Shown: positions 1 through 8,213 of the stretch, in pieces
Layout of the letters: the number at the start of each line of letters is the position of its first letter
How positions within the stretch are numbered: the stretch's first letter is position 1
Assembly: GCF_004103755.1 (NCBI RefSeq)
Contig: NZ_CP035283.1
Location: forward strand, 2,852,001-2,916,000
DNA from: Caproiciproducens sp. NJN-50
Lineage (GTDB): Bacteria; Bacillota; Clostridia; Oscillospirales; Acutalibacteraceae
Direction: 5' to 3'
DNA: 64,000 nt
Notes under the pieces: generated by a model
What the model saw: only the letters and a program-made list of their open reading frames with translations
Database searches by the model: none
What the model was told of the DNA's origin: nothing
Program-made: the position numbers and the translations under genes

Positions 1-584
1 GTATTCAGCGTTGTGGCGGGGCCGTGCCCCGGAAAGACCCGGAAATCTCCGCTCAGCGCCGCCAGACGGGCAAGGGATTTCATCATGGCCCGATTGTCCC
101 CGCCCTCAAAGTCCGTTCTTCCTATGCCGCCCTGAAACAGCGTATCTCCCGTAAACAACGCGTTCCCGGAGATCAGAGTGACAGAGCCCGGGGTATGCCC
201 CGGTGTGCAGATCACTCGCAAGGAAAGGCCGCCGGCGGAAATGCTGTCCCCTTCTTCGCAGCGGCGAAGATTCCGGAAAGCGGAAACAGTTGGGTAAATC
301 TGTCCCTCGTACTCCTCCGTGGTCTTCTTTGGACAGTCCAGCGGATGACAGTAAACCGGCAGGCGCGGCCAGCGTTCCTGCAGATAGGGAACCGCCAGGA
401 TGTGATCAAAATGGCCGTGGGTCAGCAGGACCGCTTCGGGCACCGTTCCCAGCTTCTTCAGCGCCCTGCAGATTTCAGGCCCGTCGTCCGCCGGATCGAT
501 CACGGCGCAGCTGCCGGTACCCGGACCCTGAAGCACATAACAGTTCGTTTCATAATCTCCCAATATCAACTGTTTAATCTGCAC
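1..584 (-). CDS. MBL-fold metallo-hydrolase (glyoxalase II-like), C-terminus cut by window edge
   Basis: Read on the minus strand from a GTG at 584 preceded by GGAG six bases upstream; no ATG is available. The frame is open to the window edge, giving about 194 residues. The metal-binding motif THGHFDH (H56, H58, D60, H61), then HTPGS, then LFTGDTLFQGGIGRTD and a late FPGHG are the full metal-ligand set of the glyoxalase II/YcbL-type hydrolase family. Only the last 10-20 residues should be missing. It lies 63 bp downstream of the CoA-transferase at 648-1862 on the same strand, so it may belong to that transcript, possibly as a thioesterase-like enzyme; that role is an inference. Family assignment is secure, substrate unknown. 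Confidence 0.85.
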   Translation of the reverse strand, partial: MQIKQLILGDYETNCYVLQGPGTGSCAVIDPADDGPEICRALKKLGTVPEAVLLTHGHFDHILAVPYLQERWPRLPVYCHPLDCPKKTTEEYEGQIYPTVSAFRNLRRCEEGDSISAGGLSLRVICTPGHTPGSVTLISGNALFTGDTLFQGGIGRTDFEGGDNRAMMKSLARLAALSGDFRVFPGHGPATTLN

Positions 585-647
585 CTTTGTCTCCGTTTCA
601 TGAGTGGTGTCTGGACCAAACTCTCCGCTCCCGGTCGAAGCCGGAAG

Positions 648-1862
648 TCAGATCAGATGGCTTCCAATCACTTCGGCATCGTACATCGCTTTGATTTCCT
701 TGTCGGAATAGCCCAGTTCTTTCATAATATCGTCGGTGTCCTGTCCAAGCAGCGGCGAGCCGCGTTTGATTTCGCAGGATGCGTTATTGAAACGGATGGG
801 ATTCTTATAAAACCGTGTCGCGCCGATTTTGTCCTGCTGCACGATCTCCGTCACTTCCGTCGTATTGCAATGTTTGGACGTATACGCCTCGATAAACGGC
901 AGAACCCCGGACGCCGGCACCCCCGCGTTCAGGAGCTTCTCCTCGATCTGAGAGCGGAACAAAGTTTTTGTGACGGCCTCGAGTTCCTTCACGAGGGCAT
1001 CCCGGTTCCGAACGCGGGACGCGTTGTCGGCAAAAAGCGGGTTTTCCTTCAGCCGCGGAACATCCAGCGCAGCGCACAGGCTCCGCCACCGCTCCTCACT
1101 GTCGGCAATGATGACGGCGAAACCGTCGCGGGCCTCAAAGATGCCATAGGGGGCGGTGAAGCGGTCATGGTTGCCGAACCTCGGCTGAGCGGTCCCGTTC
1201 CTGGCGTAATCCATCAGGGTCTCCTCGCAGGAACGCATGGCCACGTCCGCCATGGCTACGTCCACCCTGCAGCCCTTGCCCGTTCTGCGCGCCTCGATCA
1301 GCGCCATCAGCGCCGCGTTCATCGTATAGATCCCCGTCAGCGTATCGCAGATGCTGTTGCCCGCTTTCATGGGAGCGCCCTCCGGTTCCCCGTTGCTGCC
1401 CGCGAAGCCTCCTCTCGCCGCCGCGATGGCATCGTAGCAGGGGTACTTCGCCATTGGGCCGGAAGCGCCGAAGCCGCTCAGGGAAATAAATGCGATGCGG
1501 GGATTAATCTCCTTCAGCTTCTCATAGCCCAATCCCAGCCGGTCGATGGAACCGCTCTTGAAATTTTCCAAAACGATATCACAGTGCTTTACCATCTCAT
1601 AGATGATGGCCTTGCCCTCGGGCTTCGCCAGGTTCATCTCGATGCTCTGCTTGTTCTTGTTGTACGATACGAACAGGGTGCTCAGGTCATTGACGAAGGG
1701 TCCCCAGGTGCGCGCCTGATCGCCGTCGCCGTATTTTTCCACCTTCCAGACCTCCGCGCCCAGATCAGCAAACTGCCATGCAACAAAGGAGCCGGAAACC
1801 GCGATGGTAAAATCCAGTACCTTCAGGCCTTTTAAAACGCCCTCGGTTTCAAATGCAGCCAT
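648..1862 (-). CDS. CaiB/BaiF family (class III) CoA-transferase 1
   Basis: 404 residues, the normal length for family III CoA-transferases, which move CoA between an acyl-CoA and a free acid through an aspartyl-CoA intermediate. The N-terminal GLKVLDFT and LGAEVWKVE segments and the region YPCYDAIAAARGG carry the family signature; D144 is the expected catalytic aspartate. The ATG at 1862 is chosen over an upstream TTG at 1880 because AGGAG sits seven bases before it. It follows the second CoA-transferase by 23 bp, so the two are co-transcribed, probably from the sigma-54 promoter at 3176-3191. The neighbouring CaiC-like ligase and ETF suggest a carnitine, crotonobetaine or similar acid, but the sequence does not fix the substrate. 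Confidence 0.9.
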   Translation of the reverse strand: MAAFETEGVLKGLKVLDFTIAVSGSFVAWQFADLGAEVWKVEKYGDGDQARTWGPFVNDLSTLFVSYNKNKQSIEMNLAKPEGKAIIYEMVKHCDIVLENFKSGSIDRLGLGYEKLKEINPRIAFISLSGFGASGPMAKYPCYDAIAAARGGFAGSNGEPEGAPMKAGNSICDTLTGIYTMNAALMALIEARRTGKGCRVDVAMADVAMRSCEETLMDYARNGTAQPRFGNHDRFTAPYGIFEARDGFAVIIADSEERWRSLCAALDVPRLKENPLFADNASRVRNRDALVKELEAVTKTLFRSQIEEKLLNAGVPASGVLPFIEAYTSKHCNTTEVTEIVQQDKIGATRFYKNPIRFNNASCEIKRGSPLLGQDTDDIMKELGYSDKEIKAMYDAEVIGSHLI

Positions 1863-1885
1863 GATGATTCTCCTTTTCAATGATT

Positions 1886-3076
1886 TTAAATGATTTGATC
1901 CTTTTTCAGATCCGCGATTTCGCTGTCCGGTATCGACAGGAGTTCTTTCAGCACGGATTCGGTATGTTCCCCAAGGGCGGGAGCCGGAGCAATCTCGTTG
2001 TCGTTTTCGTTGTCACGCAGGAATTTGGCCGGCTTGCCGATCTGAAGGGTCTTCCCCATTCTCGGGTCGGAGACCGGCAGGATCATCTCCCGCGCCTTCA
2101 CCTGGTCATCGTGCGCCAGTTCATTGACTGTGTAGCAGGGAGCGCCGGGAACCATCGCTTCCTTGCAGATGCGGTCCGCCTCCTCGATGGTGATGGACGC
2201 GAAGTAATCCTTCAGCTGCAGGTCAAGGTCGCCGAAGTAATGTTCCATGGACCTCACGGGGTCTCGGCTGTATCTCGGGTCCTCGATCCAGTCGTTCCGG
2301 CCGGCCGATTTGCTGAACGACCACCACTGCTGGTCGCTGCCGATGCTCAGGGCGAACCAGCCGTTCCTGCACTTGAAGGTGTCGGTGGGGTTGGCGGTGG
2401 GAAATCCGTTCCCGATCCGTTTTGGCAGCTCGTTCATTCCGACCAGGCACTGGGCGTACGTATCGTCGATGGACATCACAGCCTGCCAGGACGACACGGA
2501 GACCTTTTGGCCCTCGCCGGTCTCCATGGCTTTCAGCCAGGCGGCCATCATGCCTGCGGTCAGGTGCCAGCCGCCGTAATAATAGCTCAGGGGAAATCCG
2601 ATGCGGGTCGGTTTTTCCGGGAAGCCCGTCTGCGCAAGGAGGCCGCTCCGCGCCATGACCACCAGATCGTAGTCCGGGTAATCTTTCCAGGGGCCTTCCT
2701 CGCCAAACGGGGTCAAAATCCCGTAAACCAGCTTCGGGTTAAGCTGTTTCACCGTCTCGTATCCCAGTCCCCAGCCCTTCAGCGCCTCTTCCGAAATATT
2801 GGCGGCCATCATATCAAAATGCGGGACCATTCTGCGGATAATCTCCTGACCCTGCGGCTTCGTGACGTCGACTGTCACGCTTTTTTTACCCCGGTTGTAA
2901 TAGGCCTGGTAAATCCCCTCGGGGTGGTCGCCGTCCGATCCCCTTTTACGGATCGAATCGCCGGAACCCGGTTTTTCTATTTTGACGACCTCTGCTCCAT
3001 AATCCGCGAACATGCTTCCTATATAAGGGTTCCCATCGGTCAGATCCAGTATCCTCAATCCTGTCAGCGGCTTCAT
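1886..3076 (-). CDS. CaiB/BaiF family (class III) CoA-transferase 2
   Basis: 396 residues. GLRILDLTDG, YGAEVVKIEKPGSGD and DYPDYDLVVMARSG are typical family III CoA-transferase segments; D137 aligns with the catalytic aspartate. AAGGAG lies three bases before the ATG, with a second GGAG just upstream. It is the first gene of the leftward arm and has an approximately 90-nt leader below a sigma-54 promoter. It is clearly diverged from the adjacent CoA-transferase, so the two are probably not interchangeable: they may act on two acids, or on one acid with different CoA donors (inference). Confidence 0.9.
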   Translation of the reverse strand: MKPLTGLRILDLTDGNPYIGSMFADYGAEVVKIEKPGSGDSIRKRGSDGDHPEGIYQAYYNRGKKSVTVDVTKPQGQEIIRRMVPHFDMMAANISEEALKGWGLGYETVKQLNPKLVYGILTPFGEEGPWKDYPDYDLVVMARSGLLAQTGFPEKPTRIGFPLSYYYGGWHLTAGMMAAWLKAMETGEGQKVSVSSWQAVMSIDDTYAQCLVGMNELPKRIGNGFPTANPTDTFKCRNGWFALSIGSDQQWWSFSKSAGRNDWIEDPRYSRDPVRSMEHYFGDLDLQLKDYFASITIEEADRICKEAMVPGAPCYTVNELAHDDQVKAREMILPVSDPRMGKTLQIGKPAKFLRDNENDNEIAPAPALGEHTESVLKELLSIPDSEIADLKKDQII

Positions 3077-3175
3077 GAACTCCTTCTCCTTTCAGTGTGT
3101 CAAAACGATGTGGCGGCCTTCCGCATCGGAAAGCCCGGATAAAATTTGCTCAAATATGTCTGTTGTTTTATTGGA

Positions 3176-3191
3176 GCAAACTGCGTGCCAA
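3176..3191 (-). promoter_or_regulatory. Sigma-54 (-24/-12) promoter of the CoA-transferase operon
   Basis: On the minus strand the sequence reads TTGGCACG-CAGT-TTGC followed by T. This matches the sigma-54 consensus TTGGCACG-N4-TTGC[AT], with the invariant GG and GC separated by exactly 10 bases. Transcription would start near 3164, about 88 nt before the CoA-transferase start at 3076. Confidence 0.8.
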
Positions 3192-3405
3192 CTAAGAAAA
3201 AAGAACTTACCATAAAATGAATCGTCTCAATTCCGCAAAGCGGCGAATTCAGAGCATCATGAAATCGACCCCCGTCCCGTTTTGTTTTTAACGATTTCGT
3301 CCTCACTTTTACACCGCCCGGAAAATGGACGATATTTTTTATTCCGCAGTGCTTCCGGGCCGCTGTAGGCGGAAACCGGACGTCCCAAAATCGTCAAATA
3401 CTAGT

Positions 3406-3473
3406 TTACACTGTAATCGTTTCATTTACACTCATTTGTAAACAAATACTTTACAGATTCTTTTTTCTGTAAA
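3406..3473. promoter_or_regulatory. Three TTTACA/TGTAAA inverted repeats, candidate enhancer (UAS) sites
   Basis: Three inverted repeats share one half-site: TTACA-C-TGTAA (3406-3416), TTTACA-N6-TGTAAA (3425-3442) and TTTACAG-N10-CTGTAAA (3450-3473). They lie about 185-250 bp from the rightward sigma-54 start and 240-310 bp from the leftward one. That is the usual distance for activator sites of sigma-54 enhancer-binding proteins. The activator gene is not in the window. The rest of the 630-bp gap between the two arms shows no gene. Confidence 0.6.
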
Positions 3474-3629
3474 ATCCATCCTTCCTCCGGCCGGCGGATG
3501 GAAAGATGTTCCACTGGAAGGATCCGCAGCGTTCGTTTTCTGCGGGATCAGGCGTTTCAGCGCTTTCCCGGAGCGGTTCCGGCCCTGATTTCCCGGCGCA
3601 AGGGTGTGATTTATCCCGCGGGCTCAAAT

Positions 3630-3645
3630 TTGGCACGTAAATTGC
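3630..3645 (+). promoter_or_regulatory. Sigma-54 (-24/-12) promoter of etfB-etfA-ligase
   Basis: TTGGCACG-TAAA-TTGC, again with the invariant GG (3632-3633) and GC (3644-3645) 10 bases apart. The expected start is near 3657, giving a leader of about 50 nt before etfB. Confidence 0.8.
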
Positions 3646-3706
3646 GAGATAATAGATATGACTCCGCTTTGAGTCAATTAATATATCATTAATGGGAAGG
3701 TGCACA

Positions 3707-4471
3707 ATGAAAATTATCACATGCTGCAAAATAGTCCCGGATGAGCAGGAGATCCAGGTCCTGCCCGGCAAAGAGCTTGATTTGACCAAAGCGTCTTGGA
3801 AAATCAGCCAGTACGACCTGAACGCCATCGAGGCCGCCAAGAAGCTCTCCGCTGAGATTCCGAGCACTCTCACCGCTCTGAGCATCGGCAATTCAAATGC
3901 GCTGGAAGGCTCCAAAATCCGTAAGGACATCCTTTCCCGCGGTCCCGACGAGCTGTCACTGGTCATCGACGACACCCACCATTTCTCCGATTCTTTGGAA
4001 ACCGCAGGGGCCATTGCCACCGCGCTGAAGAATTCCGATGGTTTTGATCTCGTGCTGTGCGGCACCGGGTCCGGTGATCTGTATTCTCAGGAAGTCGGGG
4101 TCCAGATCGGCGCCCTGCTGGGGATCCCCACAGTCAACAACGTCACCAATATCAAGGTCAAGGGGAACGCTTTGGAGGTCGAACGCACCCTTGAAGATGA
4201 GATTGAGATTTTAGAGGTTTCCATTCCTGCGGTTCTCTCCGTCTCCTCGGACATCAACGTTCCTTCCGTCCCCGCCATGAAGGAAATCATGCGCGCCGGT
4301 AAAAAGCCGGTCCACATTCTGGACATTGCGCTGACCGACGCCGCTTCTTCCGTCGAGCAGCTGAGCCAGCTTGTCCCGGAACAGCAGGAACGCCGGATGG
4401 AAATCATCGAGGGCGATAACGAAGAAGCCGTGGAATCCCTGTACCAGTTCCTCAGGAAGGAAATCCTGTAA
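3707..4471 (+). CDS. etfB: Electron transfer flavoprotein beta subunit
   Basis: 254 residues beginning MKIITCCKIVPD, the usual EtfB/FixA opening; a GGAAGGTG site precedes this ATG, so the in-frame ATG 15 bases upstream is rejected. The central stretch with LVLCGTGSGDLYSQEVGVQIG and LLGIPTVNNV corresponds to the nucleotide-binding region of the family. With EtfA it forms a soluble flavoprotein that passes electrons to or from an acyl-CoA dehydrogenase or reductase. It starts the rightward arm below a sigma-54 promoter and is separated from etfA by 28 bp. No acyl-CoA dehydrogenase is encoded beside it in this window. Confidence 0.93.
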   Translation: MKIITCCKIVPDEQEIQVLPGKELDLTKASWKISQYDLNAIEAAKKLSAEIPSTLTALSIGNSNALEGSKIRKDILSRGPDELSLVIDDTHHFSDSLETAGAIATALKNSDGFDLVLCGTGSGDLYSQEVGVQIGALLGIPTVNNVTNIKVKGNALEVERTLEDEIEILEVSIPAVLSVSSDINVPSVPAMKEIMRAGKKPVHILDIALTDAASSVEQLSQLVPEQQERRMEIIEGDNEEAVESLYQFLRKEIL

Positions 4472-4499
4472 GAACGGTAAAATAAAGGAGGTACTGAAT

Positions 4500-5426
4500 A
4501 TGGCAGTTCAATCAATTTTTGTAATAACGGATAAAGCCGATGCTTTGGCCGAGCTCTGCTACGGCGCAAGGAAACTGGCCGATCAGGTGACGGCCGTTGT
4601 GTTCGGGGACCGCCCGGCGGCTGAAAAGGCCGCCGCCTGCGGTGCCCAGACCATTTTTTACGGCCCGGTCGAATCCTGCCGGCCGGAGGATTACTGCAAG
4701 GCGATCGCCGAAGAAGTCCGGAAAGTTCCGTCCGCGCTGGTGCTACTGAACAACTCCATCCGCTGCCGCTGCATTGCGGGCACTCTCGGCGCTTATCTGA
4801 ATACTGCGGTCATGACCTGCGTCAATGAAATTTCTCCGGAAGGCGGCCGCATCGTCTGTAAACGGACCGTGTACGGCGGCTCCGCCGTGCGCAGCCAGGT
4901 CTTTACGGGAGCCTACGGCGTGGTCACGGCAGGCAACGGCATTTTCGGCGACATCGATACCGTCTTTCCTGCCGCGGACAGCATTGCGGAGATTCCGGGG
5001 AAACCCGAATGCGCCGTCAGACTGGTTGCCCGCAACGAGAAGAAAGGCGGCGGCGCAAACCTGGCCGCCGCAAAACGCATCGTGGATGTGGGGCGCGGTC
5101 TGGCCGCTCAGGAGGACCTGGACATGTGCCGTCAGTTGGCGTCTCTGCTGGGCGCCGAGCTGGGCTGTTCCCGTCCCGTGGCGGAAAATAACAAATGGAT
5201 GCCTATCGCCAATTACATCGGACTTACCGGGGTAACGGTAAAACCGGACCTTCTCTTTTCCATGGGTGTTTCCGGACAGGTACAGCACATCGCGGGCATT
5301 AACAAGTCCAAGGTCATTGTGGCCGTGAACAAAGACAAAAGCGCCCCCATCTTCAAGAACGCGGACTTCGGCCTGGTGGGTGACATCTACAAGGTGATTC
5401 CGGAGCTGATTAAAAAGCTGTCCTGA
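4500..5426 (+). CDS. etfA: Electron transfer flavoprotein alpha subunit
   Basis: 308 residues. The ATG at 4500 follows a strong AAAGGAGG site, so upstream in-frame extensions into etfB are not used. The C-terminal SGQVQHIAGINKSKVIVAVNKD stretch is the EtfA FAD-binding signature, followed by ADFGLVGD. It pairs with the EtfB upstream. Its position beside CaiB/CaiC-like genes resembles the fixAB-cai arrangement of enterobacteria and the gamma-butyrobetaine clusters of gut Firmicutes, where ETF serves crotonobetainyl-CoA or butyrobetainyl-CoA redox chemistry. That parallel is family knowledge, not proof of substrate. Confidence 0.94.
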   Translation: MAVQSIFVITDKADALAELCYGARKLADQVTAVVFGDRPAAEKAAACGAQTIFYGPVESCRPEDYCKAIAEEVRKVPSALVLLNNSIRCRCIAGTLGAYLNTAVMTCVNEISPEGGRIVCKRTVYGGSAVRSQVFTGAYGVVTAGNGIFGDIDTVFPAADSIAEIPGKPECAVRLVARNEKKGGGANLAAAKRIVDVGRGLAAQEDLDMCRQLASLLGAELGCSRPVAENNKWMPIANYIGLTGVTVKPDLLFSMGVSGQVQHIAGINKSKVIVAVNKDKSAPIFKNADFGLVGDIYKVIPELIKKLS

Positions 5427-5446
5427 TTTTTCTCCGGCTGTTTCGT

Positions 5447-5472
5447 GCGGCAAAGCCCGTGGGCTTTGCCGC
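5447..5472 (+). repeat. Intercistronic hairpin between etfA and the CoA ligase
   Basis: A perfect 12-bp inverted repeat, GCGGCAAAGCCC then GT then GGGCTTTGCCGC, 20 bases after the etfA stop. It has no T-run, so it is more likely a processing or stability element, or a leaky attenuator, than a full terminator. It would set the ratio of EtfAB to ligase. Confidence 0.55.
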
Positions 5473-5565
5473 CCCATGGCATCCGGACATTTTTCAGCTG
5501 CGTTGAAGAAGCTGTGCCGCGGCAGCGCAGCCTCCCTTTCTCCGACTACAAATAGAATTGAGATA

Positions 5566-7161
5566 ATGCATATGACTAACATCGTTGGCAACCGTACTCT
5601 GCGCAGCCAATGGGATGAAACCGTCCGGTTTTACAAAGACAGGACGTTCCTGGAATTCGTATCCGTAGAAGATGAAGTCACCTCCTACTCCTATTCCGAT
5701 TTTGACAGGATGGTGAAACAGACCGCGAACCTGTTCCTCGAACTGGGGATCAAACAGAACGAACTGGTCGCCACCCATCTGCACAACACGCCCCAGTATC
5801 TGATCTGCTGGCTGGCCCTGGCACAGATCGGCGCCGTTACCGTCCCGATGAATGAACACTATAAACTGGATGAGAGCGCCTACGTGTTACAAAAGTGTGG
5901 GATTCACCGCCTGATCGCCGAGCCGAGATCCATCGATCTATTCGCCGAAGAACAAAGCGCGCTGGGGCTCGATACCATTATCCTTACTGCGGGCGGCGGC
6001 GAACGGCCCGGTCTGGTCTGTCTGGAAAAGGAAATGCCCAGGCAGCCCGCCGCGCTGAAGGAAAACCGGACCGTTTCCCCCGACGACACGGCCGTGATTC
6101 TTTTTACATCCGGGACTACGCGCCACCCAAAGGGTGCCGTCTATACGCACAGCAACGTGGTTTACGGCGGCCTGTTGCATGTGGCTCAGATGGGAATGAG
6201 CGAGGGGGACCGGTTTCTCTCTTCCATGCCCTGCTATCATATGGACTTTCAGGAGATGGCCGCCATGCCGGTGATCTGCACGGGCAGCACGCTGATTATG
6301 GTGGAACACTACAGTGCGCGGCGTTTCTGGAGCCAGGTCTGCCGATATAAGGCCAATTTTACGGATACCATGTCGATCATGAACCGTACCATGATGATGC
6401 AGCCGGTGCAGCCCTGGGAGAAAGACCACTGTCTCAAGCAAATTTACTTTTCGATGGGACTGTGCGACATAGAAAAAGAGCGTTTTGAGTCCCGCTTCCA
6501 TGTCCGTCTTCTCAACTCTTACGGAATGACGGAGACGGTCTCCGGCGTCACCTGCGTGCCGCTGACCGGAGACCAGCACTGGCCTTCCGTCGGGCGCCCG
6601 GCTCTCTCCTACGAAATCAAAATCATCGACTGCGACGGCAATGAGGTGCCTCCAAACACTCCGGGGGAAATCTGCGTTCACGGGGTTCCCGGAAAAACCA
6701 TCATTCCGGGATACTATCAGGACCCGAAGGCCTCGGCGAAACTGATCGACCGGGACAACTGGCTCCACTCCGGAGACATGGGCTATCTGGACGAAGGCGG
6801 CTGGCTGTTCTTCATGGACCGCATGAGCGATATGATTAAGCGGTCGGGAGAAAACATCAGCAGCGAAGAAGTGGAATATGTGCTTACTTCCCACGAAAAG
6901 ATTGCGGACGCCGCGGTGATCGGCGTGCCGGACCCTATTCGGGATCAGGCCGTGAAGGCTTACGTTCAGTTGGCGGAAAACCAATCGATGACGGAGTCTG
7001 AAGTCGTGGAATATTGTTCGCAGCATCTGTCAAAATTCAAGGTTCCCACCGTTGTCGAATTTGTCGGCGAATTTCCGCGGACCGCCACAGGTAAAATCAA
7101 AAAGCAGCTATTACGTCAAAAATCTCTCTCTTCGCCGCACTGCCCGCCAAAATCCACGTAA
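5566..7161 (+). CDS. CaiC-like acyl-CoA ligase (AMP-binding family)
   Basis: 531 residues from the ATG at 5566; an ATG two codons later is equally possible, and the ribosome site (GAG) is weak. The AMP-binding P-loop ILFTSGTTRHPKGA lies near residue 180. YGMTET, WLHSGDMGYLDEGG, DRMSDMIKRSGENIS and the terminal RTATGKIKK lysine motif follow in the canonical order. These enzymes activate a free acid with ATP and CoA at the start of a pathway. In cai-type clusters the ligase primes the cycle that the CoA-transferases then sustain, which fits the two CaiB-like genes on the other arm. It closes the rightward transcript before the hairpin at 7241-7290. Confidence 0.88.
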   Translation: MHMTNIVGNRTLRSQWDETVRFYKDRTFLEFVSVEDEVTSYSYSDFDRMVKQTANLFLELGIKQNELVATHLHNTPQYLICWLALAQIGAVTVPMNEHYKLDESAYVLQKCGIHRLIAEPRSIDLFAEEQSALGLDTIILTAGGGERPGLVCLEKEMPRQPAALKENRTVSPDDTAVILFTSGTTRHPKGAVYTHSNVVYGGLLHVAQMGMSEGDRFLSSMPCYHMDFQEMAAMPVICTGSTLIMVEHYSARRFWSQVCRYKANFTDTMSIMNRTMMMQPVQPWEKDHCLKQIYFSMGLCDIEKERFESRFHVRLLNSYGMTETVSGVTCVPLTGDQHWPSVGRPALSYEIKIIDCDGNEVPPNTPGEICVHGVPGKTIIPGYYQDPKASAKLIDRDNWLHSGDMGYLDEGGWLFFMDRMSDMIKRSGENISSEEVEYVLTSHEKIADAAVIGVPDPIRDQAVKAYVQLAENQSMTESEVVEYCSQHLSKFKVPTVVEFVGEFPRTATGKIKKQLLRQKSLSSPHCPPKST

Positions 7162-7240
7162 CAGAACAGCAGCCCCGATTTTTTGTCCGGAACCAGCTTT
7201 TATCAGATATTGACAAAAAGCCTACGCTATAACGTTAGCA

Positions 7241-7290
7241 CGGAACAGCGCCCGGCATTGCTCCGAACGAGCATGCCGGGCGCTGTTCCG
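7241..7290. terminator. Strong hairpin between convergent genes
   Basis: An 18-bp perfect stem (7241-7258 with 7273-7290), extended inward by GCTC/GAGC. It abuts the stop of the leftward gene ending at 7293. It lacks a T-run but is the only candidate terminator for both the ligase transcript and the tocopherol-cyclase-like gene. Confidence 0.55.
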
Positions 7291-7292
7291 CG

Positions 7293-8213
7293 TCATAAGC
7301 CAAATTCTCTCAGGCCGCCTACCTGCTCAAATCCGGCGCAATCGCCTCTGTCCTTCATTACCACGGTTCCATTTTTCATTAGAAGCACCGCCGAGCCGCA
7401 GCAGGGAAATTCCCGGATGACGCGCGTCATATCCCCCAGAAGCGGCGCCTTCAGCTCCTGCCCGCCGCCTGCGCGGACCCGGATCTCCAATCGGCAGCCG
7501 CCCTGCCGGGCAACCAGCCCGATATCGTTTCCGGACCGAAACACCCGCTCCAGACGGCCTCCGTAATAGGTCGCAAGGCGGTACTCCCGGCCGCTGATCC
7601 GGCAGACGCAAAGCAGTCCGGAAAACGAAAAGAGCCCAACCGGGACCCGCGCCGCGGCGAGCATGACGCTGTCTCCCGGTTGGGAAAAGCGATTCGACTG
7701 GTACCAGACCCACGCTTTCGGAAAAGATTTCCCCGCGTCCCGCTCGATATAGCCCGCTCCCCCCGCAAAATCCACTGTTTTTCCATTGATGTTCAGCTCG
7801 CCGTCAATCTTATGGTTCATGCTGACGACGTCGTGGCTGCATTCGAGAAACCGGAGATAGGAAAAGGGCCCCATAACCGTGGGGCAGTAAACGCTCCGGC
7901 GAATCGGCTGAAACGCGGAGTACCGCAGCCTGCCGGAGACCCGAATCCCGCCCTGCGAAACGGAGAGGTCCGCCCCGGCGGCGCTGAATACGCTGTCTCC
8001 AACGCTGACGAAAAGCTTTTTCGGGTCGGTGTGAAAAGATTCGGCCGGATATCGGAAAAAGCGGGATCCCTCCCGGGAAATCATCTGGAGGAACGCCGTG
8101 CATTTCCCATCGGACCCCGTCGCCAGCCCCGGGATGAAGGAATACACCCGCCCTTCCGCGCTGTGTTTGAAGTACCAGCCCTCAAAGCAGCGCGGACCGG
8201 CCGCGCCCGTCAG
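7293..8213 (-). CDS. Tocopherol cyclase-like protein
   Basis: About 306 residues. The opening motif CFEGWYFK, an internal YCPTVMGPFSYL, GAGYIERDAGKSFPKAWVWYQSN and a late LLGDMTRVI are typical of the tocopherol-cyclase-like family found in many Clostridia, whose bacterial role is undefined. The start is uncertain. Homology begins just after 8213, where a CTG overlaps the stop of the upstream gene (CTGA) with an AAGAGGGGG purine run before it. The only standard starts in frame are GTGs at 8306 and 8327, well inside the upstream gene. Tight coupling to the FAD/Rieske protein suggests a shared pathway, but the substrate is unknown. Confidence 0.8.
   Translation of the reverse strand: MTGAAGPRCFEGWYFKHSAEGRVYSFIPGLATGSDGKCTAFLQMISREGSRFFRYPAESFHTDPKKLFVSVGDSVFSAAGADLSVSQGGIRVSGRLRYSAFQPIRRSVYCPTVMGPFSYLRFLECSHDVVSMNHKIDGELNINGKTVDFAGGAGYIERDAGKSFPKAWVWYQSNRFSQPGDSVMLAAARVPVGLFSFSGLLCVCRISGREYRLATYYGGRLERVFRSGNDIGLVARQGGCRLEIRVRAGGGQELKAPLLGDMTRVIREFPCCGSAVLLMKNGTVVMKDRGDCAGFEQVGGLREFGL

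Noticed and set aside
24..1835. Long plus-strand open frame (603 codons)
   Set aside because: Antisense to the MBL gene and the first CoA-transferase, whose conserved motifs are on the minus strand; no family features or ribosome site.
1880..3142. Plus-strand open frame opposite CoA-transferase 2
   Set aside because: Shadow of the GC-rich minus-strand gene; no recognisable protein.
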